A stretch of 64,000 nt of DNA from Bacteroidota bacterium (GCA_023251875.1 JAHEXY010000012.1:80111-144110); one strand, 5' to 3'. Positions 45,515-54,263 are shown, counted from the first letter of the stretch. Translations and numbers: made by a program. The notes: generated from the letters alone by a model not told the origin.

Positions 45515-45895
45515 ATGAAAAAAGAAGTAACAAAAAAAGAGTTTGAAATAGCTGATAAAAAAATGAATAATTTATTGGCTATTGCAACTAAAAAAGGAGG
45601 ATTTGATTATTTGTCAAAAAAAGAAAGCTTAGAATTAAACAAATACACTCAAATTGTAAAAACCTATGAAGATGAGCACTACACAATAGCCATGCCTCAA
45701 ACGGTGCAAGGTTTGATAGAGTTAAAAATGTTTGAAAATAAATTAAAACAAAAGGAACTTGCAAAAATGCTCAATACTACAGATACCAAACTCTCAGAAA
45801 TAATGCATAAGAAAAGAAAACCAAGTATCTCCTTTTTAAAAGCTATGCATCTTATATTAGGTATTGACGGTAATTTACTTTTAAGAATTGCATAA
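45515..45895 (+). CDS. higA: HigA-type HTH antitoxin
   Basis: 126 residues with a C-terminal Xre-type helix-turn-helix: IELKMFENKLKQKELAKMLN, then TDTKLSEIMHKKRKPSISF. The N-terminal ~60 residues are helical and probably cover the toxin. The length and domain order match HigA antitoxins that pair with HigB_toxin proteins. Presumed to repress its own promoter with HigB as corepressor. Confidence 0.92.
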   Translation: MKKEVTKKEFEIADKKMNNLLAIATKKGGFDYLSKKESLELNKYTQIVKTYEDEHYTIAMPQTVQGLIELKMFENKLKQKELAKMLNTTDTKLSEIMHKKRKPSISFLKAMHLILGIDGNLLLRIA

Positions 45896-45912
45896 ATTCT
45901 TTAGAATATTAT

Positions 45913-47178
45913 CTACCTCCATCTATTGGTTTTAGGTTTACCAAACCATTTTCTAGAACTATTGTTGCCATCAGGTTTTGGTCTTGAGTGACCAGAATTT
46001 CCTCTTCCTTGTTGTTGCTTAGGAGCTTTAACCGGATTGTTAATCAATAATGGAAATGGATGGTCATCAATAACAGAAATTCTTTTGGCAATTAGTTTTT
46101 CTATATCGCGTAAATATTCTTTTTCTTCTGCATCACAAAATGAAAGTGCAGTACCCTTTGCTCCTGCCCTACCCGTTCTTCCAATACGGTGCACATACGT
46201 TTCAGGAATATTGGGAATTTCATAATTGATTACATACTCTAAATCATCTACATCAATACCTCGCGCTGCAATATCTGTAGCTACCAATACACGAGTAGTT
46301 TGATCTTTAAAATTATTTAATGCACGTTGGCGCGCATTTTGAGCTTTGTTACCGTGTATGGCTTCTGCTTTTATATTGTGCCTCAATAAAATTTTTACCA
46401 CTTTATCAGCACCATGCTTTGTACGCGTAAACACCAAAGCTGTTTTAATATTTTTGTCTTTTAAAATTTCTACCAATAAGGCATTCTTATTTCCCTTATC
46501 TACAAAATAAATGGATTGTTTAATAATATCTACCGTTGATGAAACAGGCGTTACCGAAACTTTTGAAGGATTATATAAAATGGTACTTGCTAACTTAATA
46601 ATTTCAGGAGGCATGGTGGCAGAAAAGAAAAGTGATTGTCTTTTCTTGGGAAGTACAGCCAATAATCTTTTCACATCATGAATAAAACCCATATCGAGCA
46701 TGCGGTCAGCTTCATCCAACACAAATATTTCTACATCACGTAAAGTTAAATGACCTTGATCCATTAAATCTAATAATCTACCGGGAGTTGCAATTACAAT
46801 ATCAACACCATTGCGCAAAGCATTTACTTGAGCATGTTGGTTAACACCACCAAAAATTACGGTATTGTTTAAGCCGGTATACCTGCCATAAGCATTAAAA
46901 CTTTCTCCTATTTGAATAGCCAATTCTCTTGTTGGGGTAACAATTAAACTCCTTATTTTCTTTTTATGAATATTTATTTTATTGGCACTCAATAATTGCA
47001 AAATGGGAATGGCAAAGGCCGCTGTTTTGCCTGTGCCCGTTTGCGCACAACCCAACAAATCTGTGCCTTGTAAAACAATAGGAATAGACTGAGCTTGAAT
47101 AGGTGTTGGTGTTGTGTAACCTTCTTCTTGCACCGCTTTTAAAATAGGCTCAATAATATGTAAGGATTGAAATAGCAT
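45913..47178 (-). CDS. rhlE: DEAD-box RNA helicase (RhlE-like)
   Basis: A 421-residue ATP-dependent RNA helicase. All signature motifs are present: Q motif ([12 protein letters not shown]), Walker A AQTGTGKT (45-52), [19 protein letters not shown] in [15 protein letters not shown] in [15 protein letters not shown] and [10 protein letters not shown]. The C-terminal ~45 residues are a basic Gly/Ser/Gln/Arg-rich tail typical of RhlE, useful for RNA binding. Probably works in ribosome assembly or RNA turnover, often cold-induced in the phylum. Confidence 0.94.
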   Translation of the reverse strand: MLFQSLHIIEPILKAVQEEGYTTPTPIQAQSIPIVLQGTDLLGCAQTGTGKTAAFAIPILQLLSANKINIHKKKIRSLIVTPTRELAIQIGESFNAYGRYTGLNNTVIFGGVNQHAQVNALRNGVDIVIATPGRLLDLMDQGHLTLRDVEIFVLDEADRMLDMGFIHDVKRLLAVLPKKRQSLFFSATMPPEIIKLASTILYNPSKVSVTPVSSTVDIIKQSIYFVDKGNKNALLVEILKDKNIKTALVFTRTKHGADKVVKILLRHNIKAEAIHGNKAQNARQRALNNFKDQTTRVLVATDIAARGIDVDDLEYVINYEIPNIPETYVHRIGRTGRAGAKGTALSFCDAEEKEYLRDIEKLIAKRISVIDDHPFPLLINNPVKAPKQQQGRGNSGHSRPKPDGNNSSRKWFGKPKTNRWR

Positions 47179-47345
47179 AGTAGAATTTAAAATGATTATA
47201 TCGAGAACAAACGTTTGCGCTCAGAAATTTTGACGAAGGTAAGGGTTTATTATTATAGAACAGATAATACGTATGCTGGCAAGCTATAACTTTATGTTTT
47301 ACTTGAAAAATATTTAGTTGATTAGCATTCTTATTTATAAATCAA

Positions 47346-47645
47346 TTAATGCGAGAATAAAAAGAACAACAATAAAAATGGCAATATCACTATAAAGCTG
47401 ATGATGTAATACAGTATTTTTTTGCCATTTACTCCCCTTTGTGTTTCATTTTTATCTTTATTTTTTATAAATAGTTTTACTGTAAATATCACCCAAATAA
47501 AAAATAAAAAAACATACGCCATTACATAAGGTGCTAATGAATCTAATCCTCTTGCAAATCCACCAGCCAAAACCATTTGCGGTATTAAAGCCACACCTAC
47601 AAGAAATAGAAAAGAAATAAGATATTTAATTGGTTTAGAATTCAT
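47346..47645 (-). CDS. Small membrane protein, paralog A
   Basis: I place the start at the ATG at 47645 (99 residues); the frame to 47708 runs back through the upstream gene. Hydrophobic segment 1 (~6-28) holds SFLFLVGVALIPQMVLAGG, which is nearly identical to the neighbour's. Segments at ~38-57 and ~77-96 are also hydrophobic. It is a tandem duplicate of 47668-47868 with strongly conserved DNA over about 50 bp at the signal region. No known family. Confidence 0.65.
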   Translation of the reverse strand: MNSKPIKYLISFLFLVGVALIPQMVLAGGFARGLDSLAPYVMAYVFLFFIWVIFTVKLFIKNKDKNETQRGVNGKKILYYIISFIVILPFLLLFFLFSH

Positions 47646-47667
47646 AAATAAGAAATATTTATACTTA

Positions 47668-47868
47668 TTATTTTTTATTATCCTTTTTAAGGATACAATA
47701 AATAACAAAAACTACTAACAAAATAATTACTAAAATAATAGCAATAAACACATGTAATATTGGGTCAAGAGCATGAACAGCTCCTCCTGCTAAAACCATT
47801 TGCGGTATTAAAGCCACACTTATAAGAAATGTGAAACAGAGAAGTAGTTTACTATATTTTGCTGTCAT
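47668..47868 (-). CDS. Small membrane protein, paralog B
   Basis: 66 residues with two hydrophobic stretches (~7-27 and ~36-58) and a basic tail KKDNKK. The first contains FLISVALIPQMVLAGG, shared with paralog A. The shared part might be a signal peptide ending LAGG. It is followed 22 bp later by paralog A. No known family. Confidence 0.6.
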   Translation of the reverse strand: MTAKYSKLLLCFTFLISVALIPQMVLAGGAVHALDPILHVFIAIILVIILLVVFVIYCILKKDNKK

Positions 47869-47896
47869 ATTGATGTAATTAAAAAATTAAATATAA

Positions 47897-49222
47897 TTAA
47901 AAATTAAACTGTTGTTTTAATATACTCACATTATTAAGCAATGGGCTGGGATCAGAAAAGCCCAACGAATGATCAAAAGGCAAACTATTTTTGTGAAGCT
48001 GTTTATGAAAACTATCAACCATTTTAAATTCTTCATCTATTTGTTTTGCATGAAGTGAAGTAAATGCTTTAATTTTTTCTTGAGTCGTTTTTTTAATTTT
48101 TTCATTTTGTGAAACACAAATAAGCAGGGGTAGTTGAATACCTTTAAAATCATAATCTCCATAAAAAAATGGATACCAAATATTTAATTGTTCGTATACA
48201 TTCTTATCACTTAGATCTGTTTGAAAGTTATCGCGGTGATAGATGGGATAAAATTTAAAATTTAATGTGTCAAAATAAACAAGTAAGTTTTCATGCGTAA
48301 ACCCATGTCCATCATAACCACCAACAAAACGCATGGCTTCAAAAGAAGATATATAATCAAGGTCGAAATACTGCTCTATACTATCAGATTCTCCTGTTTC
48401 TAATTTTCTATTTATGCTTGTATATCTTTCAATTATTTTTTCTTGCATAGCAACTGGGCATTTTATTTTACTCACTTCTTCTTTTATTGCTGCATTTAAT
48501 GTTTCAAGTGTATCTCCATCAGAATAAATCATCGATTTATGAAAGTCCCTTTCAATACGTATTAATGAACTTTTTCCAATTGACTCCAAATAATCATTAT
48601 TCATTCTTGTTTCAAGAAAAAATAATTTATTCGAATTCTTATTTATTTTCACCTTTACTAATTCATCTCTCTGATACATCAAATGAAATGATTCTGCCAA
48701 TATTTTTAAACGATCGTAATTTATATTGATACGTTCGTAGATAATTAAATTAAACCTATCCATTCCATTAATTTCTTTCTTTCCTTTTAATAAAACATTT
48801 AATGAAATGTATTGAGCTGACTTTTGATAATCTGGCCTTTTGCCATGTGCTTTAATTAAAACATCGTAACATTCATTTTTATACCAAAGCTTTGCTTCAA
48901 ACCAATAGTTATGCTTGGCATAATAAATATACCCTAATCGCTTTGAAACATATTCATCATACAAGGTGTCGAGATGTTTTAGATTATTATCACTGATTTC
49001 AATTTTTAATTCAGGAATATTTAAAGTGTCTATTACTTCTATATTTTCAGGATATAAATATGATAGAAGCGTATTGATATTACCACTCAAATATCTATAT
49101 GAGGCTTCTTTAACTGCAATAATAGGATGATTGAGAATTGAAAAGAATAGGAGCAAAAGTAAAATAGGAATTCCAATAAATAAATAAGTGCGTTTTTTCT
49201 TTAAGCAATTTTCTTTAGCCAT
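47897..49222 (-). CDS. CotH-like secreted or membrane-anchored protein
   Basis: 441 residues from the ATG at 49222, chosen because the frame to 49294 overlaps the asd promoter. One N-terminal hydrophobic segment (~9-29) anchors or exports it. The CotH-like order is seen: IPELKIEISDNNLKHLDTL, VLIKAHGKRPDYQ, a block of basic residues with LLKGKKEINGMDRFNLII, and later RFVGGYDGHGFTHENLLVYF then FKFYPIYHRDNFQTD. It is more divergent than the 41306 protein, and kinase activity is uncertain. The divergent promoter region is shared with asd. Confidence 0.65.
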   Translation of the reverse strand: MAKENCLKKKRTYLFIGIPILLLLLFFSILNHPIIAVKEASYRYLSGNINTLLSYLYPENIEVIDTLNIPELKIEISDNNLKHLDTLYDEYVSKRLGYIYYAKHNYWFEAKLWYKNECYDVLIKAHGKRPDYQKSAQYISLNVLLKGKKEINGMDRFNLIIYERININYDRLKILAESFHLMYQRDELVKVKINKNSNKLFFLETRMNNDYLESIGKSSLIRIERDFHKSMIYSDGDTLETLNAAIKEEVSKIKCPVAMQEKIIERYTSINRKLETGESDSIEQYFDLDYISSFEAMRFVGGYDGHGFTHENLLVYFDTLNFKFYPIYHRDNFQTDLSDKNVYEQLNIWYPFFYGDYDFKGIQLPLLICVSQNEKIKKTTQEKIKAFTSLHAKQIDEEFKMVDSFHKQLHKNSLPFDHSLGFSDPSPLLNNVSILKQQFNF

Positions 49223-49263
49223 AAAGACAAAGATAAATGCTAGTAGTATCAGCACAAAATTTT

Positions 49264-49271
49264 TATCTTTG
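49264..49271 (+). promoter_or_regulatory. TAnnTTTG promoter box before asd
   Basis: TATCTTTG matches the phylum -7 consensus and lies 28 bp before the asd ATG. Confidence 0.55.
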
Positions 49272-49299
49272 CAGTAATAAAATATATAAATCATATATT

Positions 49300-50313
49300 A
49301 TGAAAGTAGCTGTAGTAGGTGCCACAGGCTTGGTTGGCACAAAAATGTTGCAAGTATTAGCAGAACGTAATTTTCCGGTAACGGAACTTTTACCGGTAGC
49401 CTCAGAAAAATCTATTGGTAAAGAAGTTATATATAAAGGAAAGGCTTATAAGATAATAAGTGCAACAGATGCCATTTCAAAAAAGCCTGAAATAGCTTTA
49501 TTTTCTGCAGGTGGTAGTACTTCATTAGAATGGGCTCCCAAATTTGCAGCAGCTGGCATTACTGTAATTGATAATTCATCTGCTTGGCGTATGGATCCTA
49601 CAAAAAAACTAATAGTACCCGAAGTAAATGCACACGTGCTTACAAAAAATGACAAGATCATAGCCAATCCAAATTGCTCAACTATTCAAATGGTAGTGGC
49701 ACTACAACCCTTACATGAAAAATACAAAATAAAAAGAATTGTAGTTTCTACTTATCAATCTGTAACAGGTACTGGTGTAAAAGCTGTTGCTCAATTGCAA
49801 AACGAGCGTAATGGAGTAAAAGGAGAGATGGCTTATGCACATCCTATTGACATGAACGTATTACCACACATTGATGTTTTTACAGATAATGGCTATACAA
49901 AAGAAGAAATGAAAATGGTAAACGAAACCAAAAAAATTATGGGTGATGATGGTATTCGCTTAACAGCTACTACTGTTCGTGTGCCTGTAGTAGGCGGACA
50001 TAGCGAAGCAGTAAATGTTGAATTTGAAAAAGATTTTGATTTAAAAGAAGTAACAAACTTATTGGCCTCATCACCTGGAGTAATTGTATATGATGATGTA
50101 AAAAATTTAAAATACCCTATGCCACTTCTATCTCATGAAAGAGATGAAGTATTTGTGGGTCGTATCAGGAGAGATGAATCTCAAGCCAATACTTTAAACA
50201 TGTGGATTGTTTCTGATAACCTACGCAAAGGAGCTGCTACAAATGCGGTTCAAATTGCTGAATATCTATTGGAGAAAAAATTGATTAATGTTGTTCCTGC
50301 AGTATTAGTTTAA
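49300..50313 (+). CDS. asd: Aspartate-semialdehyde dehydrogenase
   Basis: A 337-residue enzyme that reduces aspartyl phosphate to aspartate semialdehyde, the branch point to lysine/diaminopimelate, threonine and methionine. The ATG at 49300 gives the normal N-terminus MKVAVVGATGLVGTKM with the NADP loop. The catalytic cysteine is C126 in NPNCSTIQ, followed by STYQSVTGTGVKAV. The His base lies in VPVVGGHSEAVNVEF. The earlier in-frame start at 49237 is not credible. It has a promoter box just upstream and a strong terminator downstream; monocistronic. Confidence 0.97.
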   Translation: MKVAVVGATGLVGTKMLQVLAERNFPVTELLPVASEKSIGKEVIYKGKAYKIISATDAISKKPEIALFSAGGSTSLEWAPKFAAAGITVIDNSSAWRMDPTKKLIVPEVNAHVLTKNDKIIANPNCSTIQMVVALQPLHEKYKIKRIVVSTYQSVTGTGVKAVAQLQNERNGVKGEMAYAHPIDMNVLPHIDVFTDNGYTKEEMKMVNETKKIMGDDGIRLTATTVRVPVVGGHSEAVNVEFEKDFDLKEVTNLLASSPGVIVYDDVKNLKYPMPLLSHERDEVFVGRIRRDESQANTLNMWIVSDNLRKGAATNAVQIAEYLLEKKLINVVPAVLV

Positions 50314-50370
50314 GATATTAAAAATATCTCATTAATTGCTTCTGTAAGAAAAAAACATCTACAAAATCAA

Positions 50371-50406
50371 AAAACCATGTTGAAACAAATTCAGCATGGT
50401 TTTTTA
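50371..50406. terminator. Bidirectional terminator after asd
   Basis: AAAACCATGTTGA pairs with TCAGCATGGTTTT (one bulge) and a T run follows on the plus strand. It sits between convergent asd and the small exported protein. Confidence 0.85.
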
Positions 50407-50580
50407 CTATTCCACACTATCGCAGTTAAACTGATAATAAAGTTTGGATTTGTTTTTTAGAATAGTTGTATCGCAAGGAACTCTTTCTATAAGATCAAGT
50501 TCACTCTCACAAAAGCATTTGTTTTGCCCATAGGAAATTGAGGTCAACATCAATAATAAAATGAAAATTATATGCTTCAT
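50407..50580 (-). CDS. Small exported cysteine-containing protein
   Basis: 57 residues, below the usual ORF-size cut-off. A good signal peptide (MKHIIFILLLMLTSISYGQ) precedes a 38-residue mature chain with four cysteines (KCFCESELD, ERVPCD, QFNCDS), enough for two disulfides. The stop is next to the terminator stem. No family recognised. Confidence 0.6.
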   Translation of the reverse strand: MKHIIFILLLMLTSISYGQNKCFCESELDLIERVPCDTTILKNKSKLYYQFNCDSVE

Positions 50581-50707
50581 ATTTTATCTCAACCATTCAT
50601 CAAATTTTTGAATAGCTAAACAAACCTGATTAAATGTGCTTTTTATTTCATTGCTTTTTTGGAATCACCTGCATATATCCTTTTGAAAAAACAAACTCAT
50701 ATTTTTA

Positions 50708-50744
50708 CCGAATTGCCAATAATTGCATATTGTTGGCAATTCGG
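50708..50744. repeat. 12-bp inverted repeat CCGAATTGCCAA
   Basis: CCGAATTGCCAA (50708-50719) and TTGGCAATTCGG (50733-50744) are perfect inverted repeats with a 13-nt loop and no T run. The 220-bp gap around it also holds a short open stretch that looks like a gene tail (ending FDEWLR, minus strand, stop near 50586). Confidence 0.6.
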
Positions 50745-50800
50745 ATAATTCCGCAAGACTAAAACAGAAAGCATTAAAGACGTTAGTTTTTATACCCCTT

Positions 50801-52162
50801 TTAAATTTTGTTCAATATTTTCCAGTATCCTCCTTTATCAGCACCTAAACGTTTAATTTTCTTTTCCTTTTTTAGTTTATCTAATTGATATTCAATTCCT
50901 CTTCTGCTTAATCCGGTTTCATTTTGAAGTTCTATTGCTGTTACTTTTGGATTTTTTTCTATCAAATTGAAAATAATATTTTCAGTTTTCTCCACAGTTT
51001 TCTCCACAGTTTTCTCCACAGTTTTCTCCACAGTTTTCTCCACAGTCCTTTTTGAATTTATAGACGTACTAAATTCAACAATAAATCCTGAAAAATCATA
51101 TTTAAATTTTGGGGCAGATAATTTCGCCTCCTTACATTCATTAATAATTTTAATGGTTCCTCTTCCCCAAGCTTCTATAAGCCCGGCACGAAAAAATGTA
51201 ACAGCTATATCAGGATTGAAAGGTTTAGATGGATGTTTTGATACCAATTTTTTAACTGTCCAGTTATCTGGCAACTGCCCTTCATTCCAAAATTGAATTT
51301 TATTCTGGTAAACACTAATTTGGATGGGATTTCCACTGCTATAATCTTTATGGGCAACAGCATTCAGCAATGCTTCTCTCAAAGCAGCTTCCGGATAAAT
51401 ATAATCTTCAATTCTATTTAAACCCTTATAACTGATATTTGCTTTTAAATATTTAGTGAGCAATATGTCCATCGTTTTTTCTATTTGCTCAAATAAATTA
51501 CCATGAATATCATCTTGAAATAGTAGGTCTGCATCGGTTTTAAAAAAGCCGATTTTAATGAAAGCTCCTGTAATATATTTTTCAGGATCAGGATGAAAAA
51601 GTAAAATAGTAGCTCTCTTTATTAATGACCTATCAGTTAAATGTAATTTTTCTAATAGAATTTTATTAGATTCTTTAAGTACATCTTGATCCAACCTTTT
51701 GCTTTTGATTGCATTTTTACGAAAATAATCAAATGCCGATACGCTTAAATTTGAAATAGAAATACCTGGAACTACAAAGCTATCCCATCGTTTTCCCTGC
51801 TTTTGTAATAAAAATTTATCCAATGCAGCACCTTTTAGTTCTTGTTTGGTGCTTCCACTACGGTAATGGTATTGCCCTTTATAACTAACAGGATATGGGT
51901 AGGGTTCTACTATTATTTCAATATAAGATTTCTGGCTTTGGCTATATAAATTTACATCAACCATAATACCTAAAATATCCTTTACCTTATTGGGAATATC
52001 TTCCAATAGTTTTTTTGCATCATCTATACCAATAACAACGCCTTTATCATTTTTACCAACGTATATTTTACCACCTTGTGCATTGGCAAAACCGCAAATC
52101 CATTTAAGATATTCATCACGCCAAGATTCTTTCCATTCTAAATTTTGGTTCTCTTTATTCAT
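50801..52162 (-). CDS. AlbA_2 / ATP-binding transcriptional regulator
   Basis: A 453-residue protein. The N-terminal AlbA_2 (Schlafen-like) domain has ESWRDEYLKWICGFANAQGG (11-30), then GKIYVGKNDKGVVIG. The middle is a HATPase_c_4-like domain with YPEAALREALLNAVAHKDYS (~256-275), VYQNKIQFWNEG, and FRAGLIEAWGRGTIKIINEC. A linker of five perfect VEKT repeats follows, then a winged helix (~395-450, TAIELQNETGLSRRGIEYQL). Such proteins act as regulators or in defence contexts. A damaged copy of its 3' end lies at 52382-52453. Confidence 0.88.
   Translation of the reverse strand: MNKENQNLEWKESWRDEYLKWICGFANAQGGKIYVGKNDKGVVIGIDDAKKLLEDIPNKVKDILGIMVDVNLYSQSQKSYIEIIVEPYPYPVSYKGQYHYRSGSTKQELKGAALDKFLLQKQGKRWDSFVVPGISISNLSVSAFDYFRKNAIKSKRLDQDVLKESNKILLEKLHLTDRSLIKRATILLFHPDPEKYITGAFIKIGFFKTDADLLFQDDIHGNLFEQIEKTMDILLTKYLKANISYKGLNRIEDYIYPEAALREALLNAVAHKDYSSGNPIQISVYQNKIQFWNEGQLPDNWTVKKLVSKHPSKPFNPDIAVTFFRAGLIEAWGRGTIKIINECKEAKLSAPKFKYDFSGFIVEFSTSINSKRTVEKTVEKTVEKTVEKTVEKTENIIFNLIEKNPKVTAIELQNETGLSRRGIEYQLDKLKKEKKIKRLGADKGGYWKILNKI
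50985..51044. repeat. Five 12-bp tandem repeats in the AlbA_2 gene
   Basis: GTTTTCTCCACA occurs five times without a mismatch and encodes VEKT x5. It is a potential slippage site that keeps the reading frame. Confidence 0.95.
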
Positions 52163-52219
52163 AGAAAATTTATTTTTCTGTTAAAAAACATCATGTATTA
52201 CAAAGAAACGAAATTTTAA

Positions 52220-52380
52220 ATTTCTCGCCCCTCTCATCTAAAACCAGTTTGCTTTTTGCAACAAGGCATTCTTGCAAATCAAATATGGACACCAAGAGCA
52301 TCAGGAGTTCCAATTAAACATGAAGTGGTAAATGAACTTGAGCAGGTTTGGGCTAATTTTATTAAAGAAATTAGTCTTTA
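52220..52380 (+). pseudogene. C-terminal gene fragment A
   Basis: An open plus-strand stretch without a start codon, ending in TAG. It reads QQGILANQIWTPRASG, VPIKHEVVNELEQVWANF and KEISL. It shares AACTTGAGCAGGTTTGG with 52714-52730 in fragment B, so both may be relics of one gene family. That family may be DUF6577/AbiEi-like, judged from fragment B. Confidence 0.55.
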
Positions 52381-52381
52381 G

Positions 52382-52453
52382 ACCCTTTTAAAATTTTGTT
52401 CAGTATCTTCTAGTACCCTCTTTTATCAGCTCCTAAACGTTTAATTTTCTTTT
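52382..52453 (-). pseudogene. Decayed copy of the AlbA_2 gene 3' end
   Basis: About 70 bp closely resemble 50794-50865. On the minus strand it reads KKIKRLGADKRGY-stop-KILNKI, against KKIKRLGADKGGYWKILNKI in the intact gene: the Trp codon became TAG. Confidence 0.8.
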
Positions 52454-52557
52454 CTTATTCCAAATCAAATATTAGACAGTAAAAGGCGATAGCTGTCAAT
52501 TATTTGATTTATATTTTATAGCTTGCAACTTCAAATCCCCAAAAAAAAGTAGCAAAA

Positions 52558-52713
52558 ATGTCAAAAAGTTTATTTATAGAGCAGTTAAAACAACTGTTTA
52601 AAAATCAGATTTATATTACTCGTAATGAGCTTTTTGATTTTTACAGAACGTTTGATCCTCAATTAAAAGATTCAACTTTTACTTGGCGGATCTTTTATGC
52701 ATATATTAAATAA
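52558..52713 (+). pseudogene. N-terminal gene fragment B (DUF6577-like)
   Basis: A 51-codon frame starts MSKSLFIEQLKQLFKNQIY and runs through TRNELFDFYRTFDPQLKDST and FTWRI, resembling the N-terminal wing of DUF6577/AbiEi-like antitoxin proteins. It breaks off after WRIFYAYIK. The following bases jump to the LEQVW segment also seen in fragment A, as an internal deletion would produce. Confidence 0.6.
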
Positions 52714-52735
52714 ACTTGAGCAAGTTTGGATTTAC

Positions 52736-53305
52736 ATGAAAGTAATTGGAATACTTTTGGTCATTATTGTTTTGACCGATTCTTGTAAAAACAATGTAAA
52801 AAACAGCGAAAATAATTATCAAAAACAGATTGCGGAAAAATTAAATAAAGCTGCAAAAGTGATTTGTGAAGAAAAAGATAGTGTAATTCCAAATTCAGAG
52901 GATCCTGCTATCATAAGGACATGTTTTTATGGTAAGTATAAAAATATAATTGTTGGTTCTGCAGATTACAAAGGTCGCTATACATATGATTATAGATTGT
53001 TTAAAAATGATAAAATAATTGAAAACTGCAAAATGTTCAATGAGCATCAGAAGGAATTGCTTGAAATAATTAACCAAAAAATAAAAATCGAGTTTAACTC
53101 ATTACAAGGAGACCCTGAAAACACAAAATGTTTTGATGGAGTTACAAAAATAGATTTGTTTGAAATGAATCAATTAGGAATTGAATTTGTAGAAAATGAA
53201 ATAATTTTCAACTGTAATATTGGACTTAGTGGAGCTTGTTTCAGCCTTGATAGAATAAGTGTGAAAATGGAATTAAAAGAAGTTGAAAAATATATAAATG
53301 AATAG
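52736..53305 (+). CDS. Hypothetical lipoprotein
   Basis: 189 residues from the ATG at 52736. The frame extends to 52697, but its first 13 codons (NKLEQVW...) match fragment A and are relic DNA. Lipobox LTDSC gives a Cys17-anchored mature protein with Asn/Lys/Glu-rich sequence (KNSENNYQKQIAEKLNKAAK, then DSVIPNSEDPAIIRTCFYGK). No family recognised. It sits within a stretch of broken genes next to a recombinase and may be a recently acquired gene. Confidence 0.65.
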   Translation: MKVIGILLVIIVLTDSCKNNVKNSENNYQKQIAEKLNKAAKVICEEKDSVIPNSEDPAIIRTCFYGKYKNIIVGSADYKGRYTYDYRLFKNDKIIENCKMFNEHQKELLEIINQKIKIEFNSLQGDPENTKCFDGVTKIDLFEMNQLGIEFVENEIIFNCNIGLSGACFSLDRISVKMELKEVEKYINE

Positions 53306-53491
53306 AAAATTCTTCATCTAACATTATTGGATTAAACGAATAAGAATAGAAATCCTCAGATTATAGTATTCTATAAGGGCAGCCTATCCAATAATAAGTT
53401 CTGGCTAAGGAGTGCCGCGTCCCTGAAAAAAACTTATAAATTGTGAGTATTGATTGTTTTTCATTCACATTTATGAAAATTGATTATGAAT
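53306..53491. other. Intergenic region beside recombinase gene
   Basis: It contains a patch richer in GC than its surroundings (GGGCAGCCTATCC at 53379-53391, GGAGTGCCGCGTCCC at 53410-53424) just past the stop of the tyrosine recombinase. It could hold the attachment site. No perfect inverted core is visible. Confidence 0.3.
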
Positions 53492-54085
53492 TTATATTGA
53501 TTCAGATAAAGACTTATATAAATCCTCAATTTGCTCTTCTCGTATGCCTATATAGGCAATGGTAGTATCAAGACTAGAGTGATTGAATAATTTTTGCAAA
53601 ATATGCAGTGATTTGTCGCTACAACCATTGGCTTCATAGCATTTTCTACCAAAGGTCTTGCGAAGTAAATGGGAACTGGCATTTCGGCAAAGGATGCCAT
53701 AGCGTTTCAATAATAATTTGATTTTAACATTTACCCATTGAACCCTGATGGCCTTTGTGCCATATTTATTGATAAAAACAAGCCCGTTAGGGTCTTTTAT
53801 TTCCATGAGTTTATAAAGGCGTTCGATTTCTGTTTTTACATCAGAGATAATGGTAATCTCCCGGTATTTTCCTGTTTTTTTCTCTTTGAGTAAAAATTTA
53901 TCCTTGTGTAAAATTTGATTCCAAGTAATATTTAAAATATCAGAAATCCGAATTCCCATATAAGTGCCACATAAAAATAACATGAGGAATTTGTATTCTT
54001 TGTCTTGTTCTAATTTTTGTAGAATATTTTGGTAATCTTTCCAGTCAAGATAGGTGGTGGTGGTTCTGCTGCCTTTTAGAGCCAT
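53492..54085 (-). CDS. Short tyrosine recombinase / integrase
   Basis: A 197-residue phage-integrase-family protein, little more than the catalytic domain. Residues that fit the R-K-H-R-H-Y set are R46 (GIRISD), K70 or K73 (KKTGK), H139 and R142 (HLLRKTFGR), H169 (FNHSSLD) and Y178 (IAYIG). The N-terminal core-binding domain is very short, and it lacks the IntI-specific patch, so it is not an integron integrase. It resembles the compact recombinases of Bacteroidota mobile elements, close to a WYL regulator and broken genes. Confidence 0.88.
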   Translation of the reverse strand: MALKGSRTTTTYLDWKDYQNILQKLEQDKEYKFLMLFLCGTYMGIRISDILNITWNQILHKDKFLLKEKKTGKYREITIISDVKTEIERLYKLMEIKDPNGLVFINKYGTKAIRVQWVNVKIKLLLKRYGILCRNASSHLLRKTFGRKCYEANGCSDKSLHILQKLFNHSSLDTTIAYIGIREEQIEDLYKSLSESI

Positions 54086-54263
54086 ATTTTCTTTATTTAT
54101 AATACGAATAGAGCCTTTAAAAGTTGCAGAAAATAAGCTTTTCCTTAGGTAATTCTAAATAAGGCAATTACAAAACCAACTATCAAAAATGTACTTAGTG
54201 ATAGTTGAATAAGGCCTATATCTCAATGGAAGGTTTTTAAAACGAGATTTAATCCCACACCTT

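Noticed and set aside
50985-51044. Possible CRISPR or minisatellite array
   Set aside because: Units are 12 bp without spacers and are translated as VEKT; no CRISPR.
53492-54085. Integron integrase for the attC-like palindromes
   Set aside because: The recombinase is 197 residues and lacks the IntI additional domain; it resembles compact element recombinases.
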